Of a stretch of 64,000 nucleotides of DNA, positions 8,669-17,638 are shown one piece after another. The position numbers and the translations under genes are program-made. The DNA lies in NCBI GenBank assembly GCA_016298065.1, contig JAEDDN010000003.1, positions 148,293-212,292 on the forward strand, read 5' to 3'. The DNA is from Oscillospiraceae bacterium (GTDB lineage Bacteria; Bacillota; Clostridia; Oscillospirales; Ruminococcaceae). Position 1 is the first letter of the stretch. Every line of letters starts with the position of its first letter. The notes beneath the pieces were generated by a model, which made no database searches, was not told the origin of the DNA, and worked only from the letters and a program-made list of their open reading frames with translations.

Positions 8669-8699
8669 AATTTATAAAGAAGATTGAGGAAGGATTTTT

Positions 8700-10355
8700 A
8701 TGAGAAATTTTACTAAGTATCAAAAGAGTTATTTTTTACCTCCCGAACAGTGTACAAGCTGGATGCAAAAGGACTATATAAGTTCTGCGCCCATTTGGTG
8801 CAGTGTGGATTTGCGAGACGGAAACCAGTCGCTTATTGTTCCGATGAGCCTTGAGGAAAAGGTGGAGTTTTTTAAACTGCTTGTAAAGCTTGGCTTTAAG
8901 GAAATCGAAGTCGGCTTTCCCGCCGCCTCGGATACCGAATATGAATTTTTAAGAACGCTTATAGAGAAAGACTTAATCCCCGACGACGTAACAATTCAGG
9001 TTTTAACCCAGTCCAGAGAGCATATTATAAAAAAGACCTTTGAAGCGCTGAAGGGTGTTAAGCATGCGATAGTGCATCTTTATAACTCAACCTCAGTAGC
9101 ACAGCGTGAGCAGGTATTTAAAAAGTCTAAAAAAGAAATAATAGATATAGCCGTGTCGGGTGCAAAGCTTATAGAGGAATATGCAAAGCACGCAGACGGT
9201 GAGCTTAGATTCGAGTATTCGCCCGAAAGCTTTACAGGTACCGAAATGGAATTTGCCTTAGAAATTTGCAACGAAGTTTTGGATATTTTTAAGCCGACTG
9301 ATAAAAAGCCTGTTATAATAAACTTGCCTGTCACCGTGTCGGTATCAATGCCGCACGTTTACGCTTCACAGGTAGAGTATATCTCTAAAAACTTAAAGTA
9401 CAGAGATAACGTCATACTCTCGATACATACCCATAACGACAGAGGTTGCGCCGTAGCAGATACAGAGCTTGCTTTGTTGGCAGGCGGTCAAAGGGTAGAG
9501 GGCACGCTTTTCGGAAACGGCGAACGCACCGGCAACGTAGATATAGTTACCGTGGCGCTTAATATGTTCTCTCAGGGCGTTGATCCTAAGCTTAATTTTG
9601 AGAATATTCCTCAAACGGTTGAATTTTATGAAAATGTTACGGGTATGAAGGTATACGAGCGCCAGCCATATTCGGGTAAACTTGTGTTTGCGGCATTTTC
9701 GGGTTCTCACCAAGACGCAATCGCTAAGGGAATGAAACACCGTGAAGAAACTTCCGATAATAAGTGGACAGTGCCGTATCTGCCGATTGACCCAAAGGAT
9801 ATAGGCAGAGAATACGAGGGCGACGTTATCCGCATAAACTCTCAGTCGGGCAAGGGCGGTATAGGCTATTTGATGGAGACGAGATTCGGCTACAATATGC
9901 CTGCTAAGATGCGTGAAAACTTCGGATATATAGTAAAAGGCATATCGGACAGAGAGCATAGGGAACTAATGCCGGACGAAATTTATGATATTTTCCAAAA
10001 AACCTATGTAAATATAGGTGACAAAATTAAACTTATAGATTATCATTTTACCAGAGGGGAAAATATTTCGGTTATCGTAACCGTTGAGGCAAACGGAAAG
10101 ACGGTAGACATAAAAGGTACCGGTAACGGACGTCTTAACGCAGTAAGTAATGCCGTAAAAGAATTTCTTAACATAAACTACACCATTGTAAGTTATACCG
10201 AGCACGCTTTAAGCGAACACTCCACCTCACAGGCTATAGCTTATGTAGGGCTCAAAATTTACGATGAGGTTATCTGGGGAGCAGGTATAAACGACGATAT
10301 TATCGCCGCTTCAATTATGGCGCTTATCAGTGCAATAAACAGAAAGCAACCTTGA
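8700..10355 (+). CDS. leuA: 2-isopropylmalate synthase
   Basis: 551 residues, the long LeuA form known from actinobacteria and some Firmicutes. It condenses acetyl-CoA with 2-oxoisovalerate, the committed leucine step. Seen: WCSVDLRDGNQSL (about residues 33-45) with the metal/catalytic Asp and Arg, IEVGFPAASDTE, SIHTHNDRGCAVADTELALLAGG with the HxH metal site, and GNGERTGNVDIV. A C-terminal LeuA dimer/feedback domain begins around residue 420. First gene of the T-box operon; its stop lies 30 bases before leuC. Confidence 0.96.
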   Translation: MRNFTKYQKSYFLPPEQCTSWMQKDYISSAPIWCSVDLRDGNQSLIVPMSLEEKVEFFKLLVKLGFKEIEVGFPAASDTEYEFLRTLIEKDLIPDDVTIQVLTQSREHIIKKTFEALKGVKHAIVHLYNSTSVAQREQVFKKSKKEIIDIAVSGAKLIEEYAKHADGELRFEYSPESFTGTEMEFALEICNEVLDIFKPTDKKPVIINLPVTVSVSMPHVYASQVEYISKNLKYRDNVILSIHTHNDRGCAVADTELALLAGGQRVEGTLFGNGERTGNVDIVTVALNMFSQGVDPKLNFENIPQTVEFYENVTGMKVYERQPYSGKLVFAAFSGSHQDAIAKGMKHREETSDNKWTVPYLPIDPKDIGREYEGDVIRINSQSGKGGIGYLMETRFGYNMPAKMRENFGYIVKGISDREHRELMPDEIYDIFQKTYVNIGDKIKLIDYHFTRGENISVIVTVEANGKTVDIKGTGNGRLNAVSNAVKEFLNINYTIVSYTEHALSEHSTSQAIAYVGLKIYDEVIWGAGINDDIIAASIMALISAINRKQP

Positions 10356-10384
10356 ATTTTAAAATTGTGAACGGAGGCATAAAT

Positions 10385-11644
10385 ATGGGAATGACTATGA
10401 CTCAAAAGATACTTGCAAAGCACGCAGGGCTTGATACTGTTAAGGCAGGCCAGCTTATAAAGGTTAAGCTTGATATGGTTTTGGGCAACGATATTACATC
10501 TCCCGTTGCTATAAGAGAGTTTTATTCCTATGGCTTTGACAAGGTTTTCGATGAAAATAAAATAGCGCTGGTTATGGACCACTTTGCGCCGAATAAGGAT
10601 ATTAAATCTGCCGAACAATGTAAGGTTTGCCGTACTTTTGCGGGTAAGTTTAACATTAAAAATTATTTCGACGTAGGCGATATGGGTATTGAGCATGCCT
10701 TGCTTCCCGAGAAGGGACTTGTCGCTTCGGGTGAGTGTATAATCGGAGCAGATTCACATACCTGTACCTACGGCGCAGTAGGAGCCTTTTCCACAGGAGT
10801 GGGAAGTACCGATATGGCGGCAGGTATGGCTACAGGTGAAGCTTGGTTTAAGGTGCCGAGTGCAATTAAGGTAAACCTAACAGGGAACTTTAATAAATAC
10901 GTCAGCGGAAAGGACGTTATTCTTTATCTTATAGGAATGATAGGGGTTGACGGTGCGCTTTATAAATCGCTGGAATTTGGCGGAGACGGACTTAAAAATT
11001 TAACTATAGACGACAGATTTTCTATTGCAAATATGGCGATTGAGGCAGGAGCTAAAAACGGTATATTCGAGGTTGACGATATAACGCTTGATTACTTAAA
11101 CGACCGTGTAAACAGAAGCTTTGAAATTTTCTCTCCCGACGCTGACGCCGAATATGAAAGGGTAATAGATATAAACCTTTCAAAGATAAAACCTATGGTG
11201 GCTCTGCCGTTTTTGCCGGAAAACGCAAAGCCGATATCGGAATGTGAAAAGGTAAAAATCGACCAGGTTATTATCGGCTCTTGCACTAACGGCAGAATTT
11301 CCGACTTGGCTATAGCGGCAGAAATTTTAAAGGGTAAAAAGGTAGCTAAAAATGTGCGCACTATAATAATCCCTGCAACTCAGCAGATATATAAGGAAGC
11401 TATACGCTTAGGCTATATAGAAACCTTTATAGACGCAGGCTGTGCCGTTTCCACCCCAACCTGCGGAGCGTGTCTTGGCGGACACATGGGCGTTTTGGCA
11501 TCAGGCGAGAGGGCAGTATCCACCACCAACCGTAACTTTGTGGGAAGAATGGGACACACCGAATCCGAGGTGTATCTTACCTCTCCTGCATCGGCGGCGG
11601 CAAGCGCTGTAAAGGGCGAGCTTTGCAGTCCCGATACGCTGTAA
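10385..11644 (+). CDS. leuC: 3-isopropylmalate dehydratase, large subunit
   Basis: 419 residues from the ATG at 10385, which follows GGAGG (10373-10377) at 7 bases; an earlier in-frame TTG (10352) overlaps leuA and has no such site. An aconitase-family protein that isomerises 2- to 3-isopropylmalate with LeuD. Seen: GADSHTCTYGAVGAF, and Cys ligands for the [4Fe-4S] cluster in GSCTNGRISD and CGACLGGHMG. The cluster makes it oxygen-sensitive, which suits an anaerobe. Confidence 0.96.
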   Translation: MGMTMTQKILAKHAGLDTVKAGQLIKVKLDMVLGNDITSPVAIREFYSYGFDKVFDENKIALVMDHFAPNKDIKSAEQCKVCRTFAGKFNIKNYFDVGDMGIEHALLPEKGLVASGECIIGADSHTCTYGAVGAFSTGVGSTDMAAGMATGEAWFKVPSAIKVNLTGNFNKYVSGKDVILYLIGMIGVDGALYKSLEFGGDGLKNLTIDDRFSIANMAIEAGAKNGIFEVDDITLDYLNDRVNRSFEIFSPDADAEYERVIDINLSKIKPMVALPFLPENAKPISECEKVKIDQVIIGSCTNGRISDLAIAAEILKGKKVAKNVRTIIIPATQQIYKEAIRLGYIETFIDAGCAVSTPTCGACLGGHMGVLASGERAVSTTNRNFVGRMGHTESEVYLTSPASAAASAVKGELCSPDTL

Positions 11645-11662
11645 CTTAAAGGAGGCTTAATT

Positions 11663-12145
11663 ATGAAAACTCAAGGCTTTGCACATAAATTCGGGAACAA
11701 TATCGACACCGACGTAATTATTCCTGCAAGATATTTAAACACCTCCGATCCAAAGGAGCTTGCATCTCATTGTATGGAGGATATCGACAAGGACTTTGTA
11801 AATAAGGTCAATAAAAACGACATCATTGTTGCCGAAAACAATTTCGGTTGCGGCTCGTCAAGAGAGCATGCGCCTATAGCAATAAAGGCAAGCGGAGTAT
11901 CCTGCGTTATTGCAAAAACATTTGCAAGGATTTTTTACCGCAACGCAATAAATATAGGGCTTGCCATTTTGGAATGTGAAGAGGCTGTAGATAAGATACA
12001 AAACGGCGATGAAATAAGCATAGATTTCGACAGCGGAATTATCACAAATTTAAGCAAAAACGAAACCTATAAAGCTGAGCCGTTTCCTGATTTTATAAAG
12101 GATATTATCGAAAAAAACGGCCTGTTAAACAGCTTAAAGAGATAA
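11663..12145 (+). CDS. leuD: 3-isopropylmalate dehydratase, small subunit
   Basis: 160 residues, usual for the short archaeal/clostridial LeuD type. This swivelling domain closes over the LeuC active site. Seen: NNIDTDVIIPARYL near the N-terminus and the substrate-recognition loop NNFGCGSSREHAP (about residues 60-72). A GGAGG ribosome site precedes the ATG. It lies 18 bases after leuC and 14 before leuB, so translation may be coupled. Confidence 0.96.
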   Translation: MKTQGFAHKFGNNIDTDVIIPARYLNTSDPKELASHCMEDIDKDFVNKVNKNDIIVAENNFGCGSSREHAPIAIKASGVSCVIAKTFARIFYRNAINIGLAILECEEAVDKIQNGDEISIDFDSGIITNLSKNETYKAEPFPDFIKDIIEKNGLLNSLKR

Positions 12146-12159
12146 AAAGGAGAGTTAGT

Positions 12160-13236
12160 GTGGAAAAGAATATTGCTTTGATAAAGGGCGACGGAATAGG
12201 CCCCGAAATAATAGCCGAAGCGATAAAGGTGCTCGATAAAATCGAAGAAAAATACTCGCACACCTTTAACTATAATAGAGTGTTAATGGGCGGCGAAGCT
12301 ATAGACGCTCACTCCGTTCCGCTTACCGACGAGGATTTTTTAAAAGCAAAGCAGTCTGACGCAGTTTTGATGGGCGCCGTGGGCGGTCCCAAGTGGGATA
12401 ACCTGCCTGCCGAAATACGACCCGAAAAGGCTTTGCTCGCCTTAAGAAAAGGTTTAGGAATGTTTGCAAACCTGCGCCCTGCATATATGTACAGCGAGCT
12501 TAAAGACGCTTGTCCTCTAAAGGCGTCTGTTTCGGGCGACGGCTTTGACGTTATGATAGTAAGAGAGCTTACCGGCGGGCTTTATTTCGGCAAGCGTGAT
12601 ACCTTTAAGCAAGACGGCGTTTTGACTGCTTACGATACCCTTGTTTATAACGAAAACGAGATAAGAAGAATTGCAAAGGTTGCATTCTCGACGGCAAGAA
12701 AACGCCGTAAAAAAGTCACAAGCGTAGATAAGGCAAATGTTCTCGACTCTTCAAGACTTTGGAGAAAGGTTGTACACGAGGTTGCCTTAGATTATCCCGA
12801 CGTCGAGTTAAACGATATGTTAGTTGATAACTGCGCTATGCAGCTTGTAAAAAATCCTAATCAATTTGACGTGATTTTGACCGAGAATATGTTTGGCGAT
12901 ATACTTTCAGACGAGGCGAGTATGCTTACAGGCTCTATAGGAATGTTATCGTCTGCAAGCTTAAACGAAACCTCGCAGGGCATTTATGAATCGAGTCACG
13001 GCTCTGCGCCCGATATTGCAGGAAAAAATATAGCAAATCCGATAGCAACTATTTTGTCTGCGGCAATGATGCTAGAGTTTTCCTTTGATATGAAGACAGA
13101 AGCCGAAGCTATACGAAGCGCAGTCGATACGGTGTTAAAATCGGGTGCACGCACTAAGGATATTTTCAGCGCTAAAGCCGGCGAGTTTGAAGTAAGCTGC
13201 AGTGAAATGGGCGACCTTATAGCTAAAAATATATAG
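12160..13236 (+). CDS. leuB: 3-isopropylmalate dehydrogenase
   Basis: 358 residues, NAD+-dependent oxidative decarboxylase giving 2-oxoisocaproate. Seen: GDGIGPEIIAEAIKVL at the N-terminus, ELTGGLYFGKRD substrate loop, DKANVLDSSRLWR, VDNCAMQLV, NMFGDILSDEA metal site, and GSAPDIAGKNIANPIA. Starts with GTG after AAGGAGAG. It completes leuACDB; the final transamination enzyme is not in this operon. The operon ends at a strong hairpin. Confidence 0.96.
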   Translation: MEKNIALIKGDGIGPEIIAEAIKVLDKIEEKYSHTFNYNRVLMGGEAIDAHSVPLTDEDFLKAKQSDAVLMGAVGGPKWDNLPAEIRPEKALLALRKGLGMFANLRPAYMYSELKDACPLKASVSGDGFDVMIVRELTGGLYFGKRDTFKQDGVLTAYDTLVYNENEIRRIAKVAFSTARKRRKKVTSVDKANVLDSSRLWRKVVHEVALDYPDVELNDMLVDNCAMQLVKNPNQFDVILTENMFGDILSDEASMLTGSIGMLSSASLNETSQGIYESSHGSAPDIAGKNIANPIATILSAAMMLEFSFDMKTEAEAIRSAVDTVLKSGARTKDIFSAKAGEFEVSCSEMGDLIAKNI

Positions 13237-13251
13237 CTTAATTAAAGTGTA

Positions 13252-13283
13252 AAAACCGCTTACAAATGTTTGTAAGCGGTTTT
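13252..13283. terminator. Bidirectional terminator between leuB and hydF
   Basis: AAAACCGCTTACAAA / TTTGTAAGCGGTTTT, with A-rich and T-rich flanks so that both convergent transcripts can end here. Confidence 0.88.
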
Positions 13284-13323
13284 ATTTTTTAAATAAGTTT
13301 GCGTATTAAAAAGGTTTTATAAA

Positions 13324-14505
13324 TTACGATAAAAACTTAAGACTGCGTTTTAAAATCCCTTGCATATATGCTATGGCGGTGCCGTAATTTGTAAAGGGAA
13401 TATTTTGCTCTATAGCGCATTTCATACGGTATTTTACCTCACGCTCGTTTAGCATACAGCCTCCGCAGTGGATAATAAGCGCATATTCAGATAAATCCTC
13501 GGGAAATTCCACACCCGAAACGGTCTTTATGTTAATGCTTTTGCCTGTGAAATTTTTAAGCCATCTTGGCAATTTAACCGTGCCTATATCGTCGCATTGG
13601 CGGTGATGAGTACACCCCTCGGCTATAAGTACGGTATCGCCGTCTTTTAATGAGTCTATTTTAAATGCGCCTTTTACCGCACAGTCTAAAAAACCCTTAT
13701 ACCTTGCCATAAGAATGGAAAAAGAGGTAAGCGGAATATTTTCAGGCGTATCGGCGGCCACTTTTTTAAATACCTGACTGTCGGTGATAACAAGCTTTAC
13801 TTTTTCGCCAAAAAGCTTAAGCGTACTTTTAAGCTCGGTTTCCTTTACGGTAACGGCAACTGCATTTGAGTCTAAAATATCCCTGATTGTTTGCTGTTGC
13901 GGAAGTATGAGCCTGCCTTTAGGTGCGGCAGAATCTATAGGAACAACTAAAACTATAATGTCGCCCTCGCTTATTAAATCACCGATAAGGCGTTTTGACT
14001 GCTCTGTCAAATTTGCTATAGAAGCTATTTTTTCCTTAAGCTCATAAATGCCTTTCTTTTGAAGGGCGCTTACCGTGATGTTTCTTTCGTCATTACTGCC
14101 GATAAAGCCTTCCGAATCGGATTTATTATAAACCACAAGATAGGGGATTTCCTTATTTTTAAAAAGGTCTATAAGCTCGTTATCGCATTTTTTTAATCCT
14201 TCAGTACCGTCTACTACAAGTACGGCTATGTCGGTCTTATTTAAAATCTGATGAGTCTTTTTAACTCTTAAATCGCCTAAAGCTCCCTCGTCGTCAAAGC
14301 CCGGAGTATCAATAATCATCACAGGGCCAATAGGTAATAGCTCCATAGCCTTAAAAACAGGGTCGGTAGTCGTTCCCTTTATGTCGGAAACTACGGCAAG
14401 CTCTTGACCTGTTACGGCGTTTACAACGCTTGACTTACCTGCGTTTCGTCTGCCGAAAAAGCCTATGTGAATACGGTTTGCCGACGGTGTATCGTTAAGT
14501 CCCAT
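13324..14505 (-). CDS. hydF: [FeFe]-hydrogenase H-cluster maturation GTPase HydF
   Basis: 393 residues. HydF is the scaffold on which the 2Fe subcluster is assembled before delivery to apo-hydrogenase. Seen: N-terminal TrmE-like GTPase (P-loop GRRNAGKSSV about residues 14-23, IDTPGFDDEG, YNKSD), a middle dimerisation domain, and C-terminal cluster ligands EGCTHHRQC and HCGGCMLN that match the CxH...CxxC site of HydF. Eleven bases after hydG on the same strand, so one operon. HydE and the hydrogenase itself are not in the window. Confidence 0.95.
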   Translation of the reverse strand: MGLNDTPSANRIHIGFFGRRNAGKSSVVNAVTGQELAVVSDIKGTTTDPVFKAMELLPIGPVMIIDTPGFDDEGALGDLRVKKTHQILNKTDIAVLVVDGTEGLKKCDNELIDLFKNKEIPYLVVYNKSDSEGFIGSNDERNITVSALQKKGIYELKEKIASIANLTEQSKRLIGDLISEGDIIVLVVPIDSAAPKGRLILPQQQTIRDILDSNAVAVTVKETELKSTLKLFGEKVKLVITDSQVFKKVAADTPENIPLTSFSILMARYKGFLDCAVKGAFKIDSLKDGDTVLIAEGCTHHRQCDDIGTVKLPRWLKNFTGKSINIKTVSGVEFPEDLSEYALIIHCGGCMLNEREVKYRMKCAIEQNIPFTNYGTAIAYMQGILKRSLKFLS

Positions 14506-14516
14506 AAGGTTTCCTC

Positions 14517-15935
14517 CTAAAAACGAAAATCTCTGATACCGTTTTCAATCTTTTCGAGGTGGTCTGCGCATATCTGTCTGACTTTTTCTTTCGGAATATT
14601 ATTAAGCTCTGCTTTTATAAGCTCCTCACCGATTGCTTTTGTTTCTTTAGAAGCATAGTCCATAAGATATTCCTTTAAGGTCATAAGCGCATTCGGGTGA
14701 CAGCAGTTTTGTATCTGACCGCTTTTACATAAGCTCATAAATCTGTCGCCGGTTCTGCCTTCACGATAGCAGGCGGTGCAGAAGGACGGAATATAATCCA
14801 TCTGCATAAGCCATCTTACAACCTCGTCGAGAGTACGCTTGTCGCTTACGTCAAATTGCTCGGAGTTTTCGTCCTCAGGTTCAGGCTCGCAGTATCCGCC
14901 CACACTTGTTTTTGACGCACCGCTTATCTGCGAAACGCCTAAGCGTATTACCTTTTCACGAACTTCCTTGCTTTCACGAGTGGATATAATCATTCCCGTA
15001 TACGGTACGGAAATTCTTATAAGCGCACAAAGCTTTGCAAAAATCTCGTCGCTTATTCCGTTGTCAAAGGTGTCGGGGTCAATGTCGTCTGCACGCTTTA
15101 AGCGAGGCACGCTTATGGTGTGAGGACCTACGCCGTGAACTGCTTCAAGATGTTCGGCGTGCATTAAAAGTCCTGCAAATTCATAGCGGTAAAGCTCAAG
15201 TCCGAACAAAACGCCTAAGCCGACATCGTCAATTCCGCCCTCCATAGCACGATCCATAGCCTCGGTGTGATAAGCGTAGTTGTGCTTTGGACCTGTCGGG
15301 TGCAAGGCTTCGTAGCTTTGTTTATGATAGGTTTCTTGGAAAAGGATATATGTGCCGATACCGGCGTCCTTTAGCTTGCGGTAATTTTCGACAGTGGTTG
15401 CGGCAATATTTACGTTTACTCTGCGGATAGCGCCGTTTTTATGCTTTATGCTGTAAATGGTGTTTATACATTCTAAAATATATTCTATCGGGTTCATCTG
15501 AGGGTCTTCACCTGCTTCTATTGCAAGGCGTTTGTGCCCCATATCCTGCAGGGCGATAACCTCTTTTTTAACTTCCTCTTGGGTTAGCTTTTTACGGGCT
15601 ATGTGTTTGTTTTTTAAGTGATACGGACAGTAAACACAGCCGTTTACACAGTAATTTGAAAGATAAAGCGGTGCAAAAATTACAATACGGTTGCCGTAAA
15701 AATCCTTTTTAATCTGTTCTGCCAAATCGTAAATCTCGGTGATTTTTTGAGGATTCTCACATGCAAGTAAAACCGAAGCCTCCCTATGAGAAAGTCCCTT
15801 GCGAAGCTTTGCTTTTTCTATAATAGAGTCGATAAGTTCGAGGTTATCCTTGTTTTTGTCGGCATAAGCCAAGGTGTCGAGAATTTCCTCGTGATTTATA
15901 AATTCCTCTGCCTTTAATGAATTTTTATTATACAT
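14517..15935 (-). CDS. hydG: [FeFe]-hydrogenase maturase HydG (radical SAM tyrosine lyase)
   Basis: 472 residues. HydG cleaves tyrosine to p-cresol and supplies CO and cyanide as an Fe synthon for the H-cluster. Seen: radical SAM motif CVNGCVYCPYH (CX3CX2C, about residues 98-105) and the C-terminal auxiliary cluster motif CTACYREGRTGDRF followed by MSLC. Similar to ThiH, but the C-terminal CX2C...C motif marks HydG. It is preceded by a roughly 200-base leader that carries an intrinsic terminator. Confidence 0.95.
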   Translation of the reverse strand: MYNKNSLKAEEFINHEEILDTLAYADKNKDNLELIDSIIEKAKLRKGLSHREASVLLACENPQKITEIYDLAEQIKKDFYGNRIVIFAPLYLSNYCVNGCVYCPYHLKNKHIARKKLTQEEVKKEVIALQDMGHKRLAIEAGEDPQMNPIEYILECINTIYSIKHKNGAIRRVNVNIAATTVENYRKLKDAGIGTYILFQETYHKQSYEALHPTGPKHNYAYHTEAMDRAMEGGIDDVGLGVLFGLELYRYEFAGLLMHAEHLEAVHGVGPHTISVPRLKRADDIDPDTFDNGISDEIFAKLCALIRISVPYTGMIISTRESKEVREKVIRLGVSQISGASKTSVGGYCEPEPEDENSEQFDVSDKRTLDEVVRWLMQMDYIPSFCTACYREGRTGDRFMSLCKSGQIQNCCHPNALMTLKEYLMDYASKETKAIGEELIKAELNNIPKEKVRQICADHLEKIENGIRDFRF

Positions 15936-16137
15936 ATTCTTTTTCCTTTCTTCTGAAACCGAAAAATATCCGCCTCATCAGCAGTTTTTAAATTATCTCT
16001 GACCTTTAAATAAATTAAAAAAGCACCCGAAGGGTGCATAAAGACTATAAATCCTTATTTTGCCCTTCACTCAGAAAAATCTTTGTGTCAGAGATTAAGT
16101 AGACCTTTGTTTAAGGGAGTATTCCCCGAAACTCAGC
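15936..16137 (-). promoter_or_regulatory. Leader of hydG-hydF with possible attenuator
   Basis: About 200 untranslated bases between the hydG promoter and start codon. Read on the minus strand, ATCTCTGAC (16087-16095) can pair with GTCAGAGAT (15995-16003), enclosing an intrinsic terminator at 16017-16037. Other short helices (for example AATCT/AGATT just 3' of the first arm) could compete. This suggests conditional readthrough. I find no match to riboswitch classes I can recall (SAM, THF, cobalamin, T-box, preQ1, c-di-GMP). Confidence 0.55.
16017..16037 (-). terminator. Intrinsic terminator inside the hydG leader
   Basis: Minus-strand stem GCACCC-TTC-GGGTGC followed by six T. It lies about 80 bases before the hydG start codon, upstream of the operon it would control. 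Confidence 0.75.
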
Positions 16138-16143
16138 TATATA

Positions 16144-16172
16144 ATTATAGCACATATTATAATTATATACAA
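16144..16172 (-). promoter_or_regulatory. Promoter of hydG-hydF
   Basis: Minus strand TTGTAT (16167-16172), 17 bases, TATAAT (16144-16149), with TGTGC just upstream of the -10. Confidence 0.8.
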
Positions 16173-16192
16173 GAGATGCCCGTAAACTAAAA

Positions 16193-16219
16193 AAGCTCTG
16201 CTTTTAGCAGAGCTTTTTT
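16193..16219 (-). terminator. Terminator of metY
   Basis: AAGCTCTGC-TTTTA-GCAGAGCTT with a T run on both strands; 15 bases after the metY stop codon and upstream of the hydG promoter. Confidence 0.88.
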
Positions 16220-16229
16220 AAAATCTAAT

Positions 16230-17492
16230 TTAAACTTTTTCTAAAGCCTGTTTAATATCCTCGATAATGTCCTCGACATTTTCAAGACCTACTGAAAATC
16301 TTATAAGGCCGGGATTTATTCCTGCCGCAACAAGCTGTTCGTCGGTTAGCTGGCGGTGAGTAGCAGAGGCAGGGTGAAGCACACAGGTGCGTATATCCGC
16401 TACATGTACTACGTTTGAGGCAAGCTTTAAGCTGTCCATAAACTTAACGGCAGTTTCTCTGCCACCTTTTATAGTAAAGGTGATAACGCCGCTGCAACCG
16501 TCAGGCAGGTATTTGTCTGCCAAAGCCTTTTGATCGGAGTTTTGAAGTGCAGGATAAACTACAGACTCTATTTTGTCTGATTTTTCGAGATACTCTGCAA
16601 CCTCTTTGGCGTTAATGCAGTACTGCTTCATTCTTACAGGCAGGGTTTCCAAACCTAAGTTTAATAAAAATGCGGAATTAGCGGCAGGATAACAGCCGAA
16701 ATCTCTCATAAGTTGCATTCTTGCTTTTATGATGTAAGCCATATTGCCGAACTCACGGGTGTATACAACTCCGTGATAGCTTTCGTCAGGCTCGGTAAAT
16801 TCGGGGAACTTACCGCAAGTCCAATCAAAATTACCGCTGTCTACTATTACGCCGCCGCCCTGAACTGCGTGGCCGTCCATATATTTTGTGGTGGAGTGTA
16901 CTATAATGTCCGCACCGAACTCAAACGGTCTGCACAAAATCGGGGTAGGGAAGGTGTTGTCTATTATCAAAGGTACGTTGTTTTTGTGTGCGATTTTTGC
17001 CATTTTTTCAATGTCGAGTACCTTTAAGGCAGGGTTTGCGAGAGTTTCGCCGAATACAGCCTTTGTGTTTGGCTTAAAGGCTTTTTGTATTTCCTCTTCC
17101 GAGCTGTCGGAGTCTATGAATATGCACTCTATTCCGAGCTTTTTTAAGGTTACTGCAAAAAGGTTTACCGTACCGCCGTATATGGTAGAGCAGGAAATAA
17201 AGCTGTCGCCTGCATTACATAAGTTTAATATTGAAAGAAGCGAAGCCGCCTGTCCGCTGGAGGTACACATAGCGCCGACGCCGCCCTCCAAAGCTGCGAT
17301 TTTCCTTTCTACAGCGTCTACAGTAGGATTTGCAAAGCGTGAATACATATATTCCATAGGCATATCGAAAAGCTTAGCGATATGCTCGGTGGAGTCAAAG
17401 GTATAAGTCGTACTCTGAACTATAGGTACTACTCTCGGTTCGCCGTTTTTTGGCGTATAGCCTTCGTGAAGGCATTGGGTTTCAATTTTCAT
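16230..17492 (-). CDS. metY: O-acetylhomoserine sulfhydrylase (homocysteine synthase)
   Basis: 420 residues, a Cys/Met-metabolism PLP enzyme that makes homocysteine from O-acetylhomoserine and sulfide. Seen: MYSRFANPTVDAVERKIAALEGG (split here as YSRFANPT and ERKIAALEGG), DNTFPTPILCRPFEFGADI, and the PLP lysine in HSTTKYMDGHA (about residue 205). The length and the GHAVQGGGVIVD insert favour MetY over MetB or MetC. Single gene with its own promoter; no SAM riboswitch is visible in the roughly 60-base leader. Confidence 0.92.
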   Translation of the reverse strand: MKIETQCLHEGYTPKNGEPRVVPIVQSTTYTFDSTEHIAKLFDMPMEYMYSRFANPTVDAVERKIAALEGGVGAMCTSSGQAASLLSILNLCNAGDSFISCSTIYGGTVNLFAVTLKKLGIECIFIDSDSSEEEIQKAFKPNTKAVFGETLANPALKVLDIEKMAKIAHKNNVPLIIDNTFPTPILCRPFEFGADIIVHSTTKYMDGHAVQGGGVIVDSGNFDWTCGKFPEFTEPDESYHGVVYTREFGNMAYIIKARMQLMRDFGCYPAANSAFLLNLGLETLPVRMKQYCINAKEVAEYLEKSDKIESVVYPALQNSDQKALADKYLPDGCSGVITFTIKGGRETAVKFMDSLKLASNVVHVADIRTCVLHPASATHRQLTDEQLVAAGINPGLIRFSVGLENVEDIIEDIKQALEKV

Positions 17493-17551
17493 TTAACTTC
17501 AAGTCCTTTCAGGATATAATTATAAAAATTTTAAGACATTGTATACCTTAA

Positions 17552-17580
17552 ATTATATGATAAATGGGTGTATTTGTCAA
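17552..17580 (-). promoter_or_regulatory. Promoter of metY
   Basis: Minus strand TTGACA (17575-17580), 17 bases, TATAAT (17552-17557), about 55 bases from the start codon. Confidence 0.88.
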
Positions 17581-17597
17581 AATGTTTATAAAAAAAT

Positions 17598-17623
17598 AAA
17601 GACGGTGCTTCGCACCGTCTTTT
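17598..17623 (-). terminator. Terminator of mscL
   Basis: AAAGACGGTGC / GCACCGTCTTT, 15 bases after the mscL stop, with a T-rich tail on the minus strand. Confidence 0.88.
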
Positions 17624-17638
17624 AGCTTGAGTTTTAAA

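Noticed and set aside
15936..16137. SAM, THF, cobalamin or T-box riboswitch before hydG
   Set aside because: None of the core motifs I know for these classes is present; left as an unassigned attenuator.
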